A DNA stretch of 64,000 nucleotides from CAIQQQ01 sp040399685 (GTDB taxonomy: Bacteria; Pseudomonadota; Alphaproteobacteria; Acetobacterales; Acetobacteraceae), in NCBI GenBank assembly GCA_040399685.1, contig JBBART010000021.1:1-64000 (forward strand). The letters are read 5' to 3'. Each line of letters starts with the position of its first letter. The first letter of the stretch is position 1. The notes under the pieces are model-generated. The model made no database searches. It saw only the letters and a list, made by a program, of their open reading frames with translations, and was not told the origin of the DNA. The position numbers were made by a program, and so were the translations under genes. Of the stretch, positions 33,551 to 43,498 are shown piece by piece.

Positions 33551-34873
33551 ATGGCCCATCCGCTTTTTGCACCCGCCTTCAAGGCCCAGCCCTGGTGGTG
33601 GGACGCGGCTGAACCCACGCTGCGGGCACAGCAATTGCCCGAGCAGGGCGGCGTTGTGGTCATCGGCGGCGGCTATGCCGGGCTTTCGGCGGCATTGACG
33701 CTGCGACGGCTGGGCCATGCGGTGACGGTGCTGGACGCCGAGCGCATCGGCTGGGGCGCGTCGTCGCGCAATGGCGGCATGGTGTCGGGCAAGATCTCGG
33801 TGGCGCCCTCTGCGCTGGAGCGCCAGTTCGGCGCTGCGCGGACCGCTGAGATCCTCAACGCCGGCATCAGTGCGTTCCCGTTCATCGAGGACACCATCGC
33901 GCGCGAAGGGATCGACTGCGACTACGTGCGCAGCGGCCGCTTCACCGGTGCCAACACGCCCCGGCAGTTCGACACGCTGGCCGGAAACGTGGAGCGTCTG
34001 GCCGCCACCAGCGGCTTGCCCGCGCGCATGGTTGCCAAAGCCGATCAACGCGCCTGCATCGGCAGCGATTTCTATCATGGCGGCATGGTGTCGGAGGCGA
34101 CCGGCAGCCTGCATCCGGGAAAATACGCGCGCGGCTTGGCCCAGGCCGCGGAAAACGCCGGTGCCGTGCTGGTGGACCAGACGCGCGTGCAGCGCATCGC
34201 CAAGGACGGGGCCGGTTTTCGCGTGATGACCGACAAAGGCGAGATCCGCGCCGATGCGGTGCTGACGGCCACCAACGGCTATTCGCTCGGGCCGCACAAC
34301 GCCAGCCCGATGAAGTGGTTCGCACGGCGGATGGTGCCGGTGGCGAGCTATGTGATCGCCACCGAGGAATTGCCGCCCGAGACGATCCAGCGCCTGTTTC
34401 CGAAGTTGCGCATGATTGGCGAGACGCGGCGGGTGCTGAACTATTTCCGCCCGTCGCCGGATGGCCGGCGGGTGATCTGGGGCGGCCGGGCCAGCTTTCG
34501 CGCCGTCAGCGCCGAGCACGCGGCGCCGTCGCTGCATGCTTCGATGGTGCAGGTGTTCCCGGAACTGGCCAAAACCCGCATCACCCATGCCTGGAACGGC
34601 AATGTTGCGTTCACCTTCAACCACCTGCCGCATATCGGCGTGCAGGACGGCGTGCATTACGCCGGGGGGTGCCAAGGCAGCGGCGTGGCGATGGCAACGT
34701 GGCTCGGCCACAACGTGGCGCTGAAGATCGCCGGCGCCGCCAACACTGTGTTCGCCTTGGACGAACTGCCGTTCCCGACACGGCCGCTCTACAACGGCGA
34801 TCCGTGGTGGGTGCTGCCGTTCATCGGCAATTGGTATCGGTTGCGCGATTACGTGGACAAGAAGATGGCCTGA
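33551..34873 (+). CDS. FAD-dependent amine oxidoreductase (DAO family, gamma-glutamylputrescine oxidase-like)
   Basis: Flavoenzyme of 440 residues. The FAD motif VVVIGGGYAGLSAALTLRRLGHAVTVLDA starts near residue 35, after the PuuB-like N terminus with paired tryptophans (QPWWWDAAEP). GWGASSRNGGMVSG is the substrate/FAD contact found in this group, and the C-terminal stretch HYAGGCQGSGVAMATWLG closes the FAD site. Such enzymes oxidise secondary amines (gamma-glutamylputrescine, sarcosine-like compounds). The paired DUF1932 dehydrogenase could act on the product, but this is inference. It ends one base before the opposing mprF-like gene. Confidence 0.82.
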   Translation: MAHPLFAPAFKAQPWWWDAAEPTLRAQQLPEQGGVVVIGGGYAGLSAALTLRRLGHAVTVLDAERIGWGASSRNGGMVSGKISVAPSALERQFGAARTAEILNAGISAFPFIEDTIAREGIDCDYVRSGRFTGANTPRQFDTLAGNVERLAATSGLPARMVAKADQRACIGSDFYHGGMVSEATGSLHPGKYARGLAQAAENAGAVLVDQTRVQRIAKDGAGFRVMTDKGEIRADAVLTATNGYSLGPHNASPMKWFARRMVPVASYVIATEELPPETIQRLFPKLRMIGETRRVLNYFRPSPDGRRVIWGGRASFRAVSAEHAAPSLHASMVQVFPELAKTRITHAWNGNVAFTFNHLPHIGVQDGVHYAGGCQGSGVAMATWLGHNVALKIAGAANTVFALDELPFPTRPLYNGDPWWVLPFIGNWYRLRDYVDKKMA

Positions 34874-36901
34874 TCAATCCGCCGATTCTGAGGCTGCCTG
34901 TTGCGACACATTCGACAGCAACGGCAGCAGCGCGTTCAGGTCGCGCTCCACCTTGCATACGAGGTAGCGCGCGTCGGGGCTGGGCTGGTCGGCGTCTGAT
35001 CCGTCCGGCAGCCCGTCCGGCAGCCCGTCCGGGCCGAGCTTGAGGGCGGACAGCCCAAGGTCGGCATAGATCTTGAGCATGCGCGAACTGGCATTCCAGA
35101 CCGCGGGGTCCAGTCCTTCCTGCACACCGAGGTCTCGCAGGCGCCAGATGGCGGATGTCTGGTCGCTGGGTGCGCCCACCGGGTCGCCGAGTGCCAGGAT
35201 GACGTTACCCACGCGGCGATAGGCGATGGCGGCGCGGCTGGCTTCACCCATCACCATTCCATCCGCCTCAACGGGCGGCAGAGCGCCCAGCGAGGCGTAG
35301 CGCAGCCGTGCATCAGGCGTCCAATCCAGTGACTGCACGCGGCCAGGATGCAGCAGGCGACCGATCGCTACGAGCCCGATGGCGACCGTGAAGGCCACCG
35401 AGGCACGCAACGAATTCGGTACGTCTGGCGACAGGATGACCTGCCACCAACTGTCGTTGTCCAGCCAGCGGACATGCGGCTCGAACGCCGCCAGCGCCAG
35501 CACGCAGACCGCAAGCGCCAGCAACGGCAAGGCGGTGGCCGCCTGCACGGGGCCGCTGAATACGCGGGCGCGGCGATAAAAGGCGCTCCGGAACGGCAGC
35601 AGCAGCAAAATCGCGCCGATCAGCAGGCCAGACACCCAGAACCGCTCGCCCTGTGAAATGGTGTAGGCAGCAGCGGACAGCAGCAGCACCAGCGTCACGC
35701 CCCACGCCAGGGACACGCGCTGGGCCAGTTTGATCGCCATCACGATCAGGGCTGCCCCGATCAGCGAGGGGAGGAATTCGCCAGCGGTTTCCGCCACTTC
35801 CGCGAAATCGGGGTCGATCCAGGAAAAATCGGGCTTGGCCTCAATCACGCCGATGCACAGCAACAGCGCCCCGCACAGCGCCACGGCGCCGGTGGCGGCG
35901 GTGACCGCGAAATCAGGTTCGCTGACCCGTGAGGTGCCGGTCAGGCGGGCGGCGCTGGCCAGGAAGCCCTTGCCGCGCAGCAGGATCTCGTTGCCGGTGA
36001 ACAGGCCGCCGGCTAGGAATAGCGGAATGATGTAGTAATAAAGCCGGAACACCACGATGGCGCCGATGATCTGCGGCGGTTCCAGATACGGCGACAGGCC
36101 GAGCAGCATGGCGGTGTCGAACACGCCCAGCCCGCCCGGCACGTTGGCGGCAAGCCCCGCCGTGTAGGACGCCAGATACACGCCCAGGAAGCGCATATAG
36201 TTCAGCCCCGGCGCATGCGGCAGCAAGGCGTGCATGATGGCAGCCGTCACCGCCACGTCCACCGTGGCCAGCACCACCTGGATCAGCGCCATGCGCCAAT
36301 GTGGCAGTTCCACCTCGTGGCCGAACAGGCGGATTTTGCCAAGGAACTTTGACAGCATCACGTAGCCGCCCACCAGCAGCCACAGGGCGCCGCCGATGGA
36401 GTAAAGAATATACAACGGCACGGTGTCGCCGAAGAACGGCACAGCCTTCGGCTCGTTGAACAGGATCAACCCGCCCAGAACGCCGGCGCCGAGGCCAAAG
36501 GTGAGGCTGCAGAACGCCACCACCTTGCCGATCTGAAGCGGGCTCAGGCCCCAATGCGCATACAGGCGGTAGCGCACGGCAGCGCCGGACACGGCGGCGA
36601 AACCTAGATTATGCGACAGCGCATAGGCGCAGAACGAGGCAAAGGCGACGCGCAGGTAACTGACCTTGTTGCCGGCATAGATTGTGCCAAGCCGGTCGTA
36701 GAAGGTCAGCACGCCATAGGACAGCACGGTCCACATGAACGACACCGCCAGCGCCCAGCGCGGAATGGCATCCAGCGCGCGGGAGATGTCGGCGATCTTG
36801 AGGTTACGGAATTCCTTCTGCACCACGTAGATCGCACCGGTCAACAATGCCACGCCCAGCAAAGCAGGCAGCGCGCGAAGCAATTTCTTGAGCCAGATCA
36901 T
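34874..36901 (-). CDS. mprF: MprF-like membrane protein with truncated synthetase domain
   Basis: Membrane protein of 675 residues. Residues ~1-320 form the flippase-type domain (SHNLGFAAVSGAAVRYRLY, then ANVPGGLGVFDTAMLLGL) and ~330-520 further helices. A DUF2156 aminoacyl-transferase domain begins near residue 540 (MVMGEASRAAIAYRRVGNVILALGDPVGAPSDQ) but stops about 135 residues later, where full MprF proteins (about 850 residues) continue for roughly 170 more. The missing half includes much of the catalytic pocket. The tail has a short repeat (GLPDGLPDG). The class I LysRS gene lies 12 bases upstream in the same direction. Flipping rather than making lysyl-lipids is the likelier role. Confidence 0.72.
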   Translation of the reverse strand: MIWLKKLLRALPALLGVALLTGAIYVVQKEFRNLKIADISRALDAIPRWALAVSFMWTVLSYGVLTFYDRLGTIYAGNKVSYLRVAFASFCAYALSHNLGFAAVSGAAVRYRLYAHWGLSPLQIGKVVAFCSLTFGLGAGVLGGLILFNEPKAVPFFGDTVPLYILYSIGGALWLLVGGYVMLSKFLGKIRLFGHEVELPHWRMALIQVVLATVDVAVTAAIMHALLPHAPGLNYMRFLGVYLASYTAGLAANVPGGLGVFDTAMLLGLSPYLEPPQIIGAIVVFRLYYYIIPLFLAGGLFTGNEILLRGKGFLASAARLTGTSRVSEPDFAVTAATGAVALCGALLLCIGVIEAKPDFSWIDPDFAEVAETAGEFLPSLIGAALIVMAIKLAQRVSLAWGVTLVLLLSAAAYTISQGERFWVSGLLIGAILLLLPFRSAFYRRARVFSGPVQAATALPLLALAVCVLALAAFEPHVRWLDNDSWWQVILSPDVPNSLRASVAFTVAIGLVAIGRLLHPGRVQSLDWTPDARLRYASLGALPPVEADGMVMGEASRAAIAYRRVGNVILALGDPVGAPSDQTSAIWRLRDLGVQEGLDPAVWNASSRMLKIYADLGLSALKLGPDGLPDGLPDGSDADQPSPDARYLVCKVERDLNALLPLLSNVSQQAASESAD

Positions 36902-36913
36902 GAGTTTGTCCGG

Positions 36914-38473
36914 TCAGACGACGGTGACGGCGCGCGACAATGCGGCCTCGGTGAGAGCGATTGTTTCGGCCACGCCATACAGGGCCACGAACTGCCCGAA
37001 GCGGGGGCCTTCCTGCTGGCCGAGCAACACCTGGTAGAGGCACGAGAACCAGGCGCGCAATTCGGCAAACGGATGCCGCTTGCCGATGTCATATAGAAGC
37101 GTCTGGATGTCCTCGGCCGCAGCCCCTTGCGCCACGTCGCGCAGCGCGGCGGCGAGGTCTTCCAGTGCCGCCCGTTCCACCGCATCCGGTTCGCGGAAGC
37201 TTTTGGTGGGGCGGATGAAGTCCGCATAGTAGGCCAGTGCGCAATCCACCAACTTGGCCAGGAACGGCATCGCCTCGGGCGTCGCACCGGGGCTGTAGCG
37301 GCGGATGAAGCCCCACAGCATCTCGGGCGTCTCGGCGTTCACCACGCTGGCGAGGTTCAGCAGCATGGCGAAGGACAGCGGGCTTTCGGCCGAATGCGCG
37401 ATGTCGCCGGACTGGATATGCCAGGCCGGGTTGGTCTTTTGCGCCTCGGCGTCCTGGGTGTGGGCCTTGGCGACGTTGGCCACGTATTCGTCCACCGCCT
37501 TCGGAATCACGTCGAAATACAGCCGCTTGGCGCGTTGCGGCTGGTTGAACATGAACTGGCCGAGGCTTTCCGGCGGCGCATAGCGCAGCCATTCGTCCAC
37601 CGACAGGCCGTTGCCCTTGCTTTTGCTGATCTTCTGGCCGCCTTCGTCGAGGAACAGCTCATAGGTCAGCGATTCCGGCGGCGGGCTGCGCAGAATGCGG
37701 CAGATCTTGCCGGACAGACGCACGCTGTCGATCAGATCCTTGCCCGACATCTCGTAATCCACGCCCAGCGCCGCCCAGCGCATGGCCCAGTCGGCCTTCC
37801 ACTGCAGCTTCACCGCACCGCCGGTGACGGGGGTTTCAAAGCGGGTGCCGTCCTGAGGGTCCTGCCAGAAGATGGTGCCGGCCTCCACGTCGGTCTGGTC
37901 GACACTCACCTGCATCACCATGCCGGTGCGCGGATGGATGGGCAGGAACGGCGAATAGGTGGCGGCGCGCTCGGCCCCCAGCGTGGGCACAATCACCGCC
38001 ACCACTTCGGCGTGCACGGCCAGCAGATGGCGCAGGGCGGCGTCGAAACGGCCGGTGCGGTAATATTCGGTGGACGAGGCGAATTCGTAATCGAACCCGA
38101 AACCGTCCAGAAACCGGCGCAATTCGGCGTTGTTGTGGGCGCCGAAGCTCTCATGGGTGCCGAACGGGTCTGGTACGCGGGTCAGCGGCATGCCGATGAA
38201 GCCGGCCAGCATCTCCTGGTTGGGCACATTGGTCGGCACTTTACGCAGCCCGTCCATGTCGTCGCTGAACGCCAGCAGGCGCGACGGCAGGCCGGTGAGG
38301 GTGGTGAACGCATGGCGCACCCATCCCGTGCGTGCCACTTCCATGAAAGTGCCGATATGCGGCAGGCCGGATGGGCCGTAACCTGTCTCGAACAGCGCCT
38401 CCGTTTTTCCGGACGCTGCGAGTCGGGTAGCGACTTTCTGTGCTTCTTCGAATGGCCAGGACTTCGGGATCAC
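36914..38473 (-). CDS. lysK: Class I lysyl-tRNA synthetase
   Basis: Cytoplasmic enzyme of 519 residues that charges tRNA-Lys. It is the class I form, found in archaea and many alphaproteobacteria, not the common class II LysS. The HIGH-type motif is GYGPSGLPHIGTFMEVART near residue 30 and the KMSKS-type motif is KISKSKGNGLS near residue 280. The helical anticodon-binding C terminus follows. It shares an operon with the MprF-like gene, which by family would use or move lysyl-phospholipid; the pairing suggests local supply of Lys-tRNA (inference). Confidence 0.93.
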   Translation of the reverse strand: MIPKSWPFEEAQKVATRLAASGKTEALFETGYGPSGLPHIGTFMEVARTGWVRHAFTTLTGLPSRLLAFSDDMDGLRKVPTNVPNQEMLAGFIGMPLTRVPDPFGTHESFGAHNNAELRRFLDGFGFDYEFASSTEYYRTGRFDAALRHLLAVHAEVVAVIVPTLGAERAATYSPFLPIHPRTGMVMQVSVDQTDVEAGTIFWQDPQDGTRFETPVTGGAVKLQWKADWAMRWAALGVDYEMSGKDLIDSVRLSGKICRILRSPPPESLTYELFLDEGGQKISKSKGNGLSVDEWLRYAPPESLGQFMFNQPQRAKRLYFDVIPKAVDEYVANVAKAHTQDAEAQKTNPAWHIQSGDIAHSAESPLSFAMLLNLASVVNAETPEMLWGFIRRYSPGATPEAMPFLAKLVDCALAYYADFIRPTKSFREPDAVERAALEDLAAALRDVAQGAAAEDIQTLLYDIGKRHPFAELRAWFSCLYQVLLGQQEGPRFGQFVALYGVAETIALTEAALSRAVTVV

Positions 38474-38592
38474 GACTTATCCAACTGAGATGCTGTGGTA
38501 GATGTAAGTGTTGCAGAGTGTTTCGGCCATCCCCAGAAGCTAGGAACGGGGCAGAGCCGGGTCAATCGCTGCACACGCCCAAAAGGACCTGA

Positions 38593-41427
38593 ATGAGCGG
38601 CAATATTTCCCCGAGCCTCACCACGATCTTGCTGCCGCGAGCGCCCAGTGTGGTGGCAAGAGTGGGGCGGGCGCAAATCGTTTCCGTTGACGGTGAATTG
38701 CTGGACCTCGACGCACGGGCGGCGGGCACATTGCTCCGGGCGGCCCCGGCCCCTTTGCTGGTGCACGCGCCGTCCACGTTCAAGCGCCTCGGCATGCGTG
38801 TGATGCCGGCTTTGGACCTGCTGGAGCTCTACGCCTTCGTCATGCCGGCACGGGCGGCGTCGCCCACGCCGTTGGGGCTGGCCCTGGCGCTGGATTTGAA
38901 GCCGCCGGTTCCCACCGCCCTGGCCGGCGCGTTGATGGATATTGCCCAGGCGTTGCTGGCGCACCTGTCCGCAGGGCGGGATCTGCCGGTGAACCGCGAT
39001 GCGGCCGCGCTGGCGGCGCGGATGGGGCAGGCGGGCTGGACCTGGGCGCCGTTCGTGCTGGCGGCGTTGGGCCAGGCTGAGGCGCGACCGAGCATCGATG
39101 CCATGCGGGTGTGGAAGCGCCTGCCGGAATGGGAGGAGGAAGCGCCGCCCTCAGCGCCCTCCGCCCTGCCGGTCAGCGAGGCCGAGGCGCGCACCCGGTT
39201 GTCGGCGATGCTGGGCAAGGGCGCCGAGCAGCGCCCGGGCCAGGCGGATTATGCCGCCGCCGCCGCCGCTGCTTTCGCGCCGCGTGAGACGCGGGGAAGC
39301 CCGCATGTGGTTCTGGCCGAGGCCGGCACCGGCACCGGCAAGACGCTGGGCTATATCGCGCCCGCCAGCCTGTGGGCCGAGCGCAACAAGGGGGCGGTGT
39401 GGATCGCCACCTACACACGGCATCTGCAACGCCAGATCGACGGCGAACTGGCGCGCCTGTTCCCCGATCCGGTGGAGCGTCGCCGCCGGGTGGTGGTGCG
39501 CAAGGGGCGTGAGAATTACCTGTGCCTGCTGAATCTGGAAGATGCCGTGGGGGCGGCCACGTCCGGCATGATCCCCGGCGCCGTGATTCCGCTGGCGCTG
39601 ATCGCCCGCTGGGCGGTGGTGACGAGCGATGGCGACATCCAGGGCGGCGATCTGCCGGGCTGGTTCGGTGAGTTGTTCGGGCCGGGCACCTTGTCCGCGC
39701 TGGCGGATCGGCGCGGCGAGTGCATTCACGCCGCCTGTCCGCATTGGCGCAAATGCTATGTGGAGCACACCATCCGGCGGGCGCGCGGCGCGGATCTGGT
39801 GGTGGCCAACCATGCGTTGGTGATGGCGCAGGCCGCCTGGGGCGGCATCGACGACAACACTGTGCCGGTGCGCTACGTGTTCGACGAAGGCCACCATCTG
39901 TTCGACGCCGCCGACAGCGCGTTTTCCGCCGAACTCTCGGGCATCGAGGCGGCCGAACTGCGCCGCTGGCTGCTGGGCGCCGAGGGCGGACGCTCGCGTG
40001 CGCGCGGATTGCGGCGGCGGATGGAGGATCTGGTCGCCGCCCGGCCGGATCTGCAAACGCCGTTGGAGGCCGCACTTCAGGCGGCCAGCGCGCTGCCGGC
40101 CCCAGGCTGGTCCGCCCGCCTGTCCGAACCGGCACCAGGTTTGGTGGGTGAGGCCGCCCAGCCGAACCCGACCGAGGTGTTGTTGCGCGCCATTCGCCAG
40201 CAGGTTCTGGCCCGGGTCGGCGGCGACAGCGAACCCGGCCCCGGCGTGATGGAGTGCGATCTGCATCCGGCCATCGATGCGCTGCCGATGGCGGCGCTGA
40301 CGCTGGCGCGCGCGCTGGTGCGGATCGCCACCCCCCTTAAAACCCTGCACGACCGTCTGGCGGCGCGGTTGGAGGATGAGGCGGAGGATCTCGATTCGGG
40401 CATGCGCAACCGCATCGAGGCCGCGTGCCGCATGCTGAAGCGCCGGGCGATCGACCCGCTCGGCAACTGGGCCGTCATGCTGCGCGGCGCCGCCGAATTC
40501 GCGCCTGAACCCGGCACCACGCCGGAGCATGTGATGTTCGTCCGGCTCGACCGGCGCGAGGCGGGCGATCGGGATGTCGGCCTGCACCGCCACTGGCTGG
40601 ACCCGACCATCCCGTTCGCCACCGTGCTGGCCCAGCCGGCGCATGGCATGATCGTCACCTCCGCCACCTTGCGCGACACCATGCCCAACACCCTCGATGA
40701 GGATGACCAGGAGGCGGTGTGGCACATCGCCGAGGGCCGGGTGGGCGCCAGCCATTTGCAGGCGCCCGCCATCCGCGTGGCGGTGGCGAGCCCGTTCGAC
40801 TACGCGGCGCAAACGCGGGCGTTCGTGATCACGGACGTCAATTCACGCGAGATGGCCGGGTTGGCCGGCGCCTATAAAACGCTGTTCCAGGCGTCTGGCG
40901 GCGGCGCGCTGGGCCTGTTCACCGCCATTTCCCGCCTGCGCGGCGTGCATGCGCGGATTGCCGCCGATCTGGAACTGGCCGGCATTCCGCTGCTGGCCCA
41001 GCATGTCGATGCCATGGACAACGCCACGCTGGTGGACGTGTTTCGCACCGAGACCGATAGCTGCCTGCTCGGCACCGACGCCATGCGCGACGGGGTGGAC
41101 GTGCCCGGACGGGCGCTGCGGCTGGTGGTGTTCGAACGCGTGCCGTGGCCACGCCCGGATATTCTGCATCGGGAGCGGCGCACCCATCTCTCGGGCGGCG
41201 ACCCGATGGGCTATGACGACCGCATCGTGCGTTTCCGGCTGCGCCAGGCATTCGGCCGGCTGATCCGCACCGCGACGGATCGCGGCGCGTTCGTGCTGCT
41301 GGACCGGCAGACACCGAGCCGTCTGTTGAGCGCCTTTCCGGCCGGCGTTGCCGTCCAGCGCGTGGGCCTCACCGAGGCGGCGGCGCAGATCAGGGAGTTT
41401 CTCGGCACGCCGGAGGGGCAGGGTTGA
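38593..41427 (+). CDS. ATP-dependent DNA helicase, DinG/XPD family with iron-sulfur domain
   Basis: Superfamily 2 helicase of 944 residues. An N-terminal region (1-200) of unknown fold precedes Walker A in LAEAGTGTGKTLGY near residue 245. The iron-sulfur cysteines are in ENYLCLLNLED and CIHAACPHWRKCYVEH. The DEAH box is FDEGHHLFDAAD near residue 430, after VVANHALVMAQ. Motif VI is in RLRQAFGRLIRTATDRGAF near the C terminus. Such enzymes unwind forked or damaged DNA. It is divergent from lysK across a 119-base gap and has AAGGAC before its start. Confidence 0.87.
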   Translation: MSGNISPSLTTILLPRAPSVVARVGRAQIVSVDGELLDLDARAAGTLLRAAPAPLLVHAPSTFKRLGMRVMPALDLLELYAFVMPARAASPTPLGLALALDLKPPVPTALAGALMDIAQALLAHLSAGRDLPVNRDAAALAARMGQAGWTWAPFVLAALGQAEARPSIDAMRVWKRLPEWEEEAPPSAPSALPVSEAEARTRLSAMLGKGAEQRPGQADYAAAAAAAFAPRETRGSPHVVLAEAGTGTGKTLGYIAPASLWAERNKGAVWIATYTRHLQRQIDGELARLFPDPVERRRRVVVRKGRENYLCLLNLEDAVGAATSGMIPGAVIPLALIARWAVVTSDGDIQGGDLPGWFGELFGPGTLSALADRRGECIHAACPHWRKCYVEHTIRRARGADLVVANHALVMAQAAWGGIDDNTVPVRYVFDEGHHLFDAADSAFSAELSGIEAAELRRWLLGAEGGRSRARGLRRRMEDLVAARPDLQTPLEAALQAASALPAPGWSARLSEPAPGLVGEAAQPNPTEVLLRAIRQQVLARVGGDSEPGPGVMECDLHPAIDALPMAALTLARALVRIATPLKTLHDRLAARLEDEAEDLDSGMRNRIEAACRMLKRRAIDPLGNWAVMLRGAAEFAPEPGTTPEHVMFVRLDRREAGDRDVGLHRHWLDPTIPFATVLAQPAHGMIVTSATLRDTMPNTLDEDDQEAVWHIAEGRVGASHLQAPAIRVAVASPFDYAAQTRAFVITDVNSREMAGLAGAYKTLFQASGGGALGLFTAISRLRGVHARIAADLELAGIPLLAQHVDAMDNATLVDVFRTETDSCLLGTDAMRDGVDVPGRALRLVVFERVPWPRPDILHRERRTHLSGGDPMGYDDRIVRFRLRQAFGRLIRTATDRGAFVLLDRQTPSRLLSAFPAGVAVQRVGLTEAAAQIREFLGTPEGQG

Positions 41428-41439
41428 CCCTCTGGCGCG

Positions 41440-41685
41440 TTATCGCTGGGTGGGGAAGCTTGATTTCATCAGCCCCATGAACGCCTCGCGCATCTGCTCG
41501 GCCCCGGCGGGCAGCGCGCCCATCCAGGATCGCAGCATCGAATCGGGCGTCATCGCATCCAGGCCTTCCAGCATCTGATGTTCCATCTTGGCCATCACTG
41601 CTTCCTGCATCGGCTTCACGTCGGGCAGGCCCATGAACACGCGGGCCTCTTCCGGCGTGCAGTCGATCTCGATTGAAACCTTCAT
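41440..41685 (-). CDS. Small DUF6489 family protein
   Basis: 81 residues, no signal peptide and no membrane segment. It begins KVSIEIDCTPEEARVFMGLPDV, the family mark, and ends in a helical part (AGAEQMREAFMGLM). Function is unknown; it is common in alphaproteobacteria. It converges on the helicase gene with a 12-base gap and is followed upstream by the peptide-binding protein gene on the same strand. Confidence 0.72.
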   Translation of the reverse strand: MKVSIEIDCTPEEARVFMGLPDVKPMQEAVMAKMEHQMLEGLDAMTPDSMLRSWMGALPAGAEQMREAFMGLMKSSFPTQR

Positions 41686-41767
41686 GACGCCGGTATCCCC
41701 TTGATTATGATGACGTCTGTAGCACGAGCGCGGTCTGTTTTCGAAATGGGTACTCGATTTCCCCAGC

Positions 41768-43420
41768 CTATTTCGGCCGCCAGTTCTCCACCCACAGCGT
41801 CACGTTGCCCCAACGCTGCTCGTTCACCATGCCCGTCATCCATTTGGGCGTGATCAGGCCCTGTGCCGGGAAATACAGGTTGATCTCCGGCACCCCGTCG
41901 GCCGCCACGTCGAGGATCTCTTTCCACAATGCCCGCCGCTTGGTCGCGTCCAGTTCGGCGCGGGTGGCGGTGAGGGCTGCGTCCATGCGCGGGTCGCTCC
42001 AGCCCATGTAGTTCAGGCCGGCGAAATTATTGCCCGCCTGCGGGATATAGGCCGTGCTGAAATAGGTGTAGGGCACGAAATCCAGCGGTGCATCGGTCTG
42101 GAACAGCACCAGCCCGGTGAAGCTGCGGCGGCGCAGGGTTTCGCCGAACATCACCCGCGCCGGCTCGTTCTTGATGACGATGTCGATGCCCACGGCCTTC
42201 ATCGATGTCTGGATCACCTGCTCCACCAGTTCGCGCGTGCGGTTGCCGGCAGTGGTGACGAGGTCGATCGAGAATTTGGTGCCGTCCGGGGACAGCAGAA
42301 TGCCGTCCGGCCCCGGCTTGAAGCCGGCCTCGGCCAGCAGGGTGCGGGCGGCCTTTGGGTCGTAGGGCCAGGTCTTGACGCTGTTGTCCCAGCCGAACTG
42401 GCTGGGGTGCTTGAAGCTGTTGGCCACTTCGAAGCGATTGTCGAACAGCTTGGTCACGATGGTCTTGCGGTCGATCGCCATCGCCATCGCCTGGCGCACG
42501 CGCTTGTCCGCCAGCAGCTTGTTCTCGGTCTGCACCGCCAGATGCTCATAGCTGGCGACGGAGGGGAGAAAGGTGATGTCGAACCGACCCGCCTGGGTTT
42601 TGCCAAGTGCGATGATCTGATCCAGCGTCAGCCCCAGATTGCCGGACGCCACCGTGTCCACGTCGCCCGACAGCAGATTGGCCTGCAAGGCGGAGGTGTT
42701 CTCGATCAGCCGCATGGTGATTTTCTTGAACGACGGCGCCTGGCCCTTCCAATACGGGTTGGGCGTGAGAATCACCTGCTCGTTTGGGCGGAACTCGGCC
42801 ACGCGATACGGGCCATTCCACAGGCCCGGCTCCTCCGGCCTGCGGTTGAACGCGGATTTCTGGCCGTAATCCAGCGGGTCTTTCGCCGCCGCCAGGATGG
42901 GGCCTTCAATATGTTCCGGCAGCGGCGGATTGGCCTGGCGATCGAAATCATAGATGGCGGATTTCAGCACATAGCGCACCGTCAGCGCGTCGATGGCGGT
43001 CGCACTTTCCACCACCTGCGGCGGGGCGAACTGGCGCGCCACCATGAAGGCGAACGCAACGTCACTGGCCTTGACGGGCACGCCGTCGCCCCAGAACAGA
43101 TCCGGGCGCAGGGTGAAATCCACCTCCATGCCGGTGCTGCCATCCTCGCGCTGCACCAGACGGGCGGCGCCGTTGGCAAGGCTCGGCACCTTGGTGCACA
43201 GGACGCAGATCACCTGACCATCGCGCGAGAAGCCAGTCATCGGGCGCAGGCCCGTGGCCAGGATGGTGTCCTTGATGCTGGTGGTGGTGATGAAGGGATG
43301 CATGTCCGGCGGGAACTGCACCATGCCGATGGTCAGAGTGTGGTGCGCTGTGGTTTGGGCTGAAGCGGGTATTGCCGCAGCGGCGATGGCAGCGCACACA
43401 AAGACGATTGACGTTTTCAT
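41768..43420 (-). CDS. Peptide/oligosaccharide ABC transporter substrate-binding protein (family 5), orphan
   Basis: Periplasmic protein of 550 residues, DppA/OppA family. The start at 43420 gives a Sec signal (MKTSIVFVCAAIAAAAIPASAQ). Family pattern follows: FTLRPDLFWGDGVPVKASDVAFAF, LLSGDVDTVASGNLG, KRVRQAMAMAIDRKTIV, and WPYDPKAARTLLAEAGFKPG. No permease or ATPase is linked, so it must share one encoded elsewhere or act alone. It is divergent from a gamma-glutamyltransferase across 78 bases; uptake of gamma-glutamyl peptides such as glutathione would link them, but this is inference. Confidence 0.82.
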   Translation of the reverse strand: MKTSIVFVCAAIAAAAIPASAQTTAHHTLTIGMVQFPPDMHPFITTTSIKDTILATGLRPMTGFSRDGQVICVLCTKVPSLANGAARLVQREDGSTGMEVDFTLRPDLFWGDGVPVKASDVAFAFMVARQFAPPQVVESATAIDALTVRYVLKSAIYDFDRQANPPLPEHIEGPILAAAKDPLDYGQKSAFNRRPEEPGLWNGPYRVAEFRPNEQVILTPNPYWKGQAPSFKKITMRLIENTSALQANLLSGDVDTVASGNLGLTLDQIIALGKTQAGRFDITFLPSVASYEHLAVQTENKLLADKRVRQAMAMAIDRKTIVTKLFDNRFEVANSFKHPSQFGWDNSVKTWPYDPKAARTLLAEAGFKPGPDGILLSPDGTKFSIDLVTTAGNRTRELVEQVIQTSMKAVGIDIVIKNEPARVMFGETLRRRSFTGLVLFQTDAPLDFVPYTYFSTAYIPQAGNNFAGLNYMGWSDPRMDAALTATRAELDATKRRALWKEILDVAADGVPEINLYFPAQGLITPKWMTGMVNEQRWGNVTLWVENWRPK

Positions 43421-43498
43421 AGATCCCCCGGGCCTGTCATCGAACTCTGCAAGAGATGTGACCCGCCCGCAACATCTCGTCGCCGGGAGTGACTGTGC

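Noticed and set aside
43434..43451. Possible Pho box before the gamma-glutamyltransferase gene
   Set aside because: CTGTCAT is present, but the second repeat reads CTCTGCA, with only three of seven matches.
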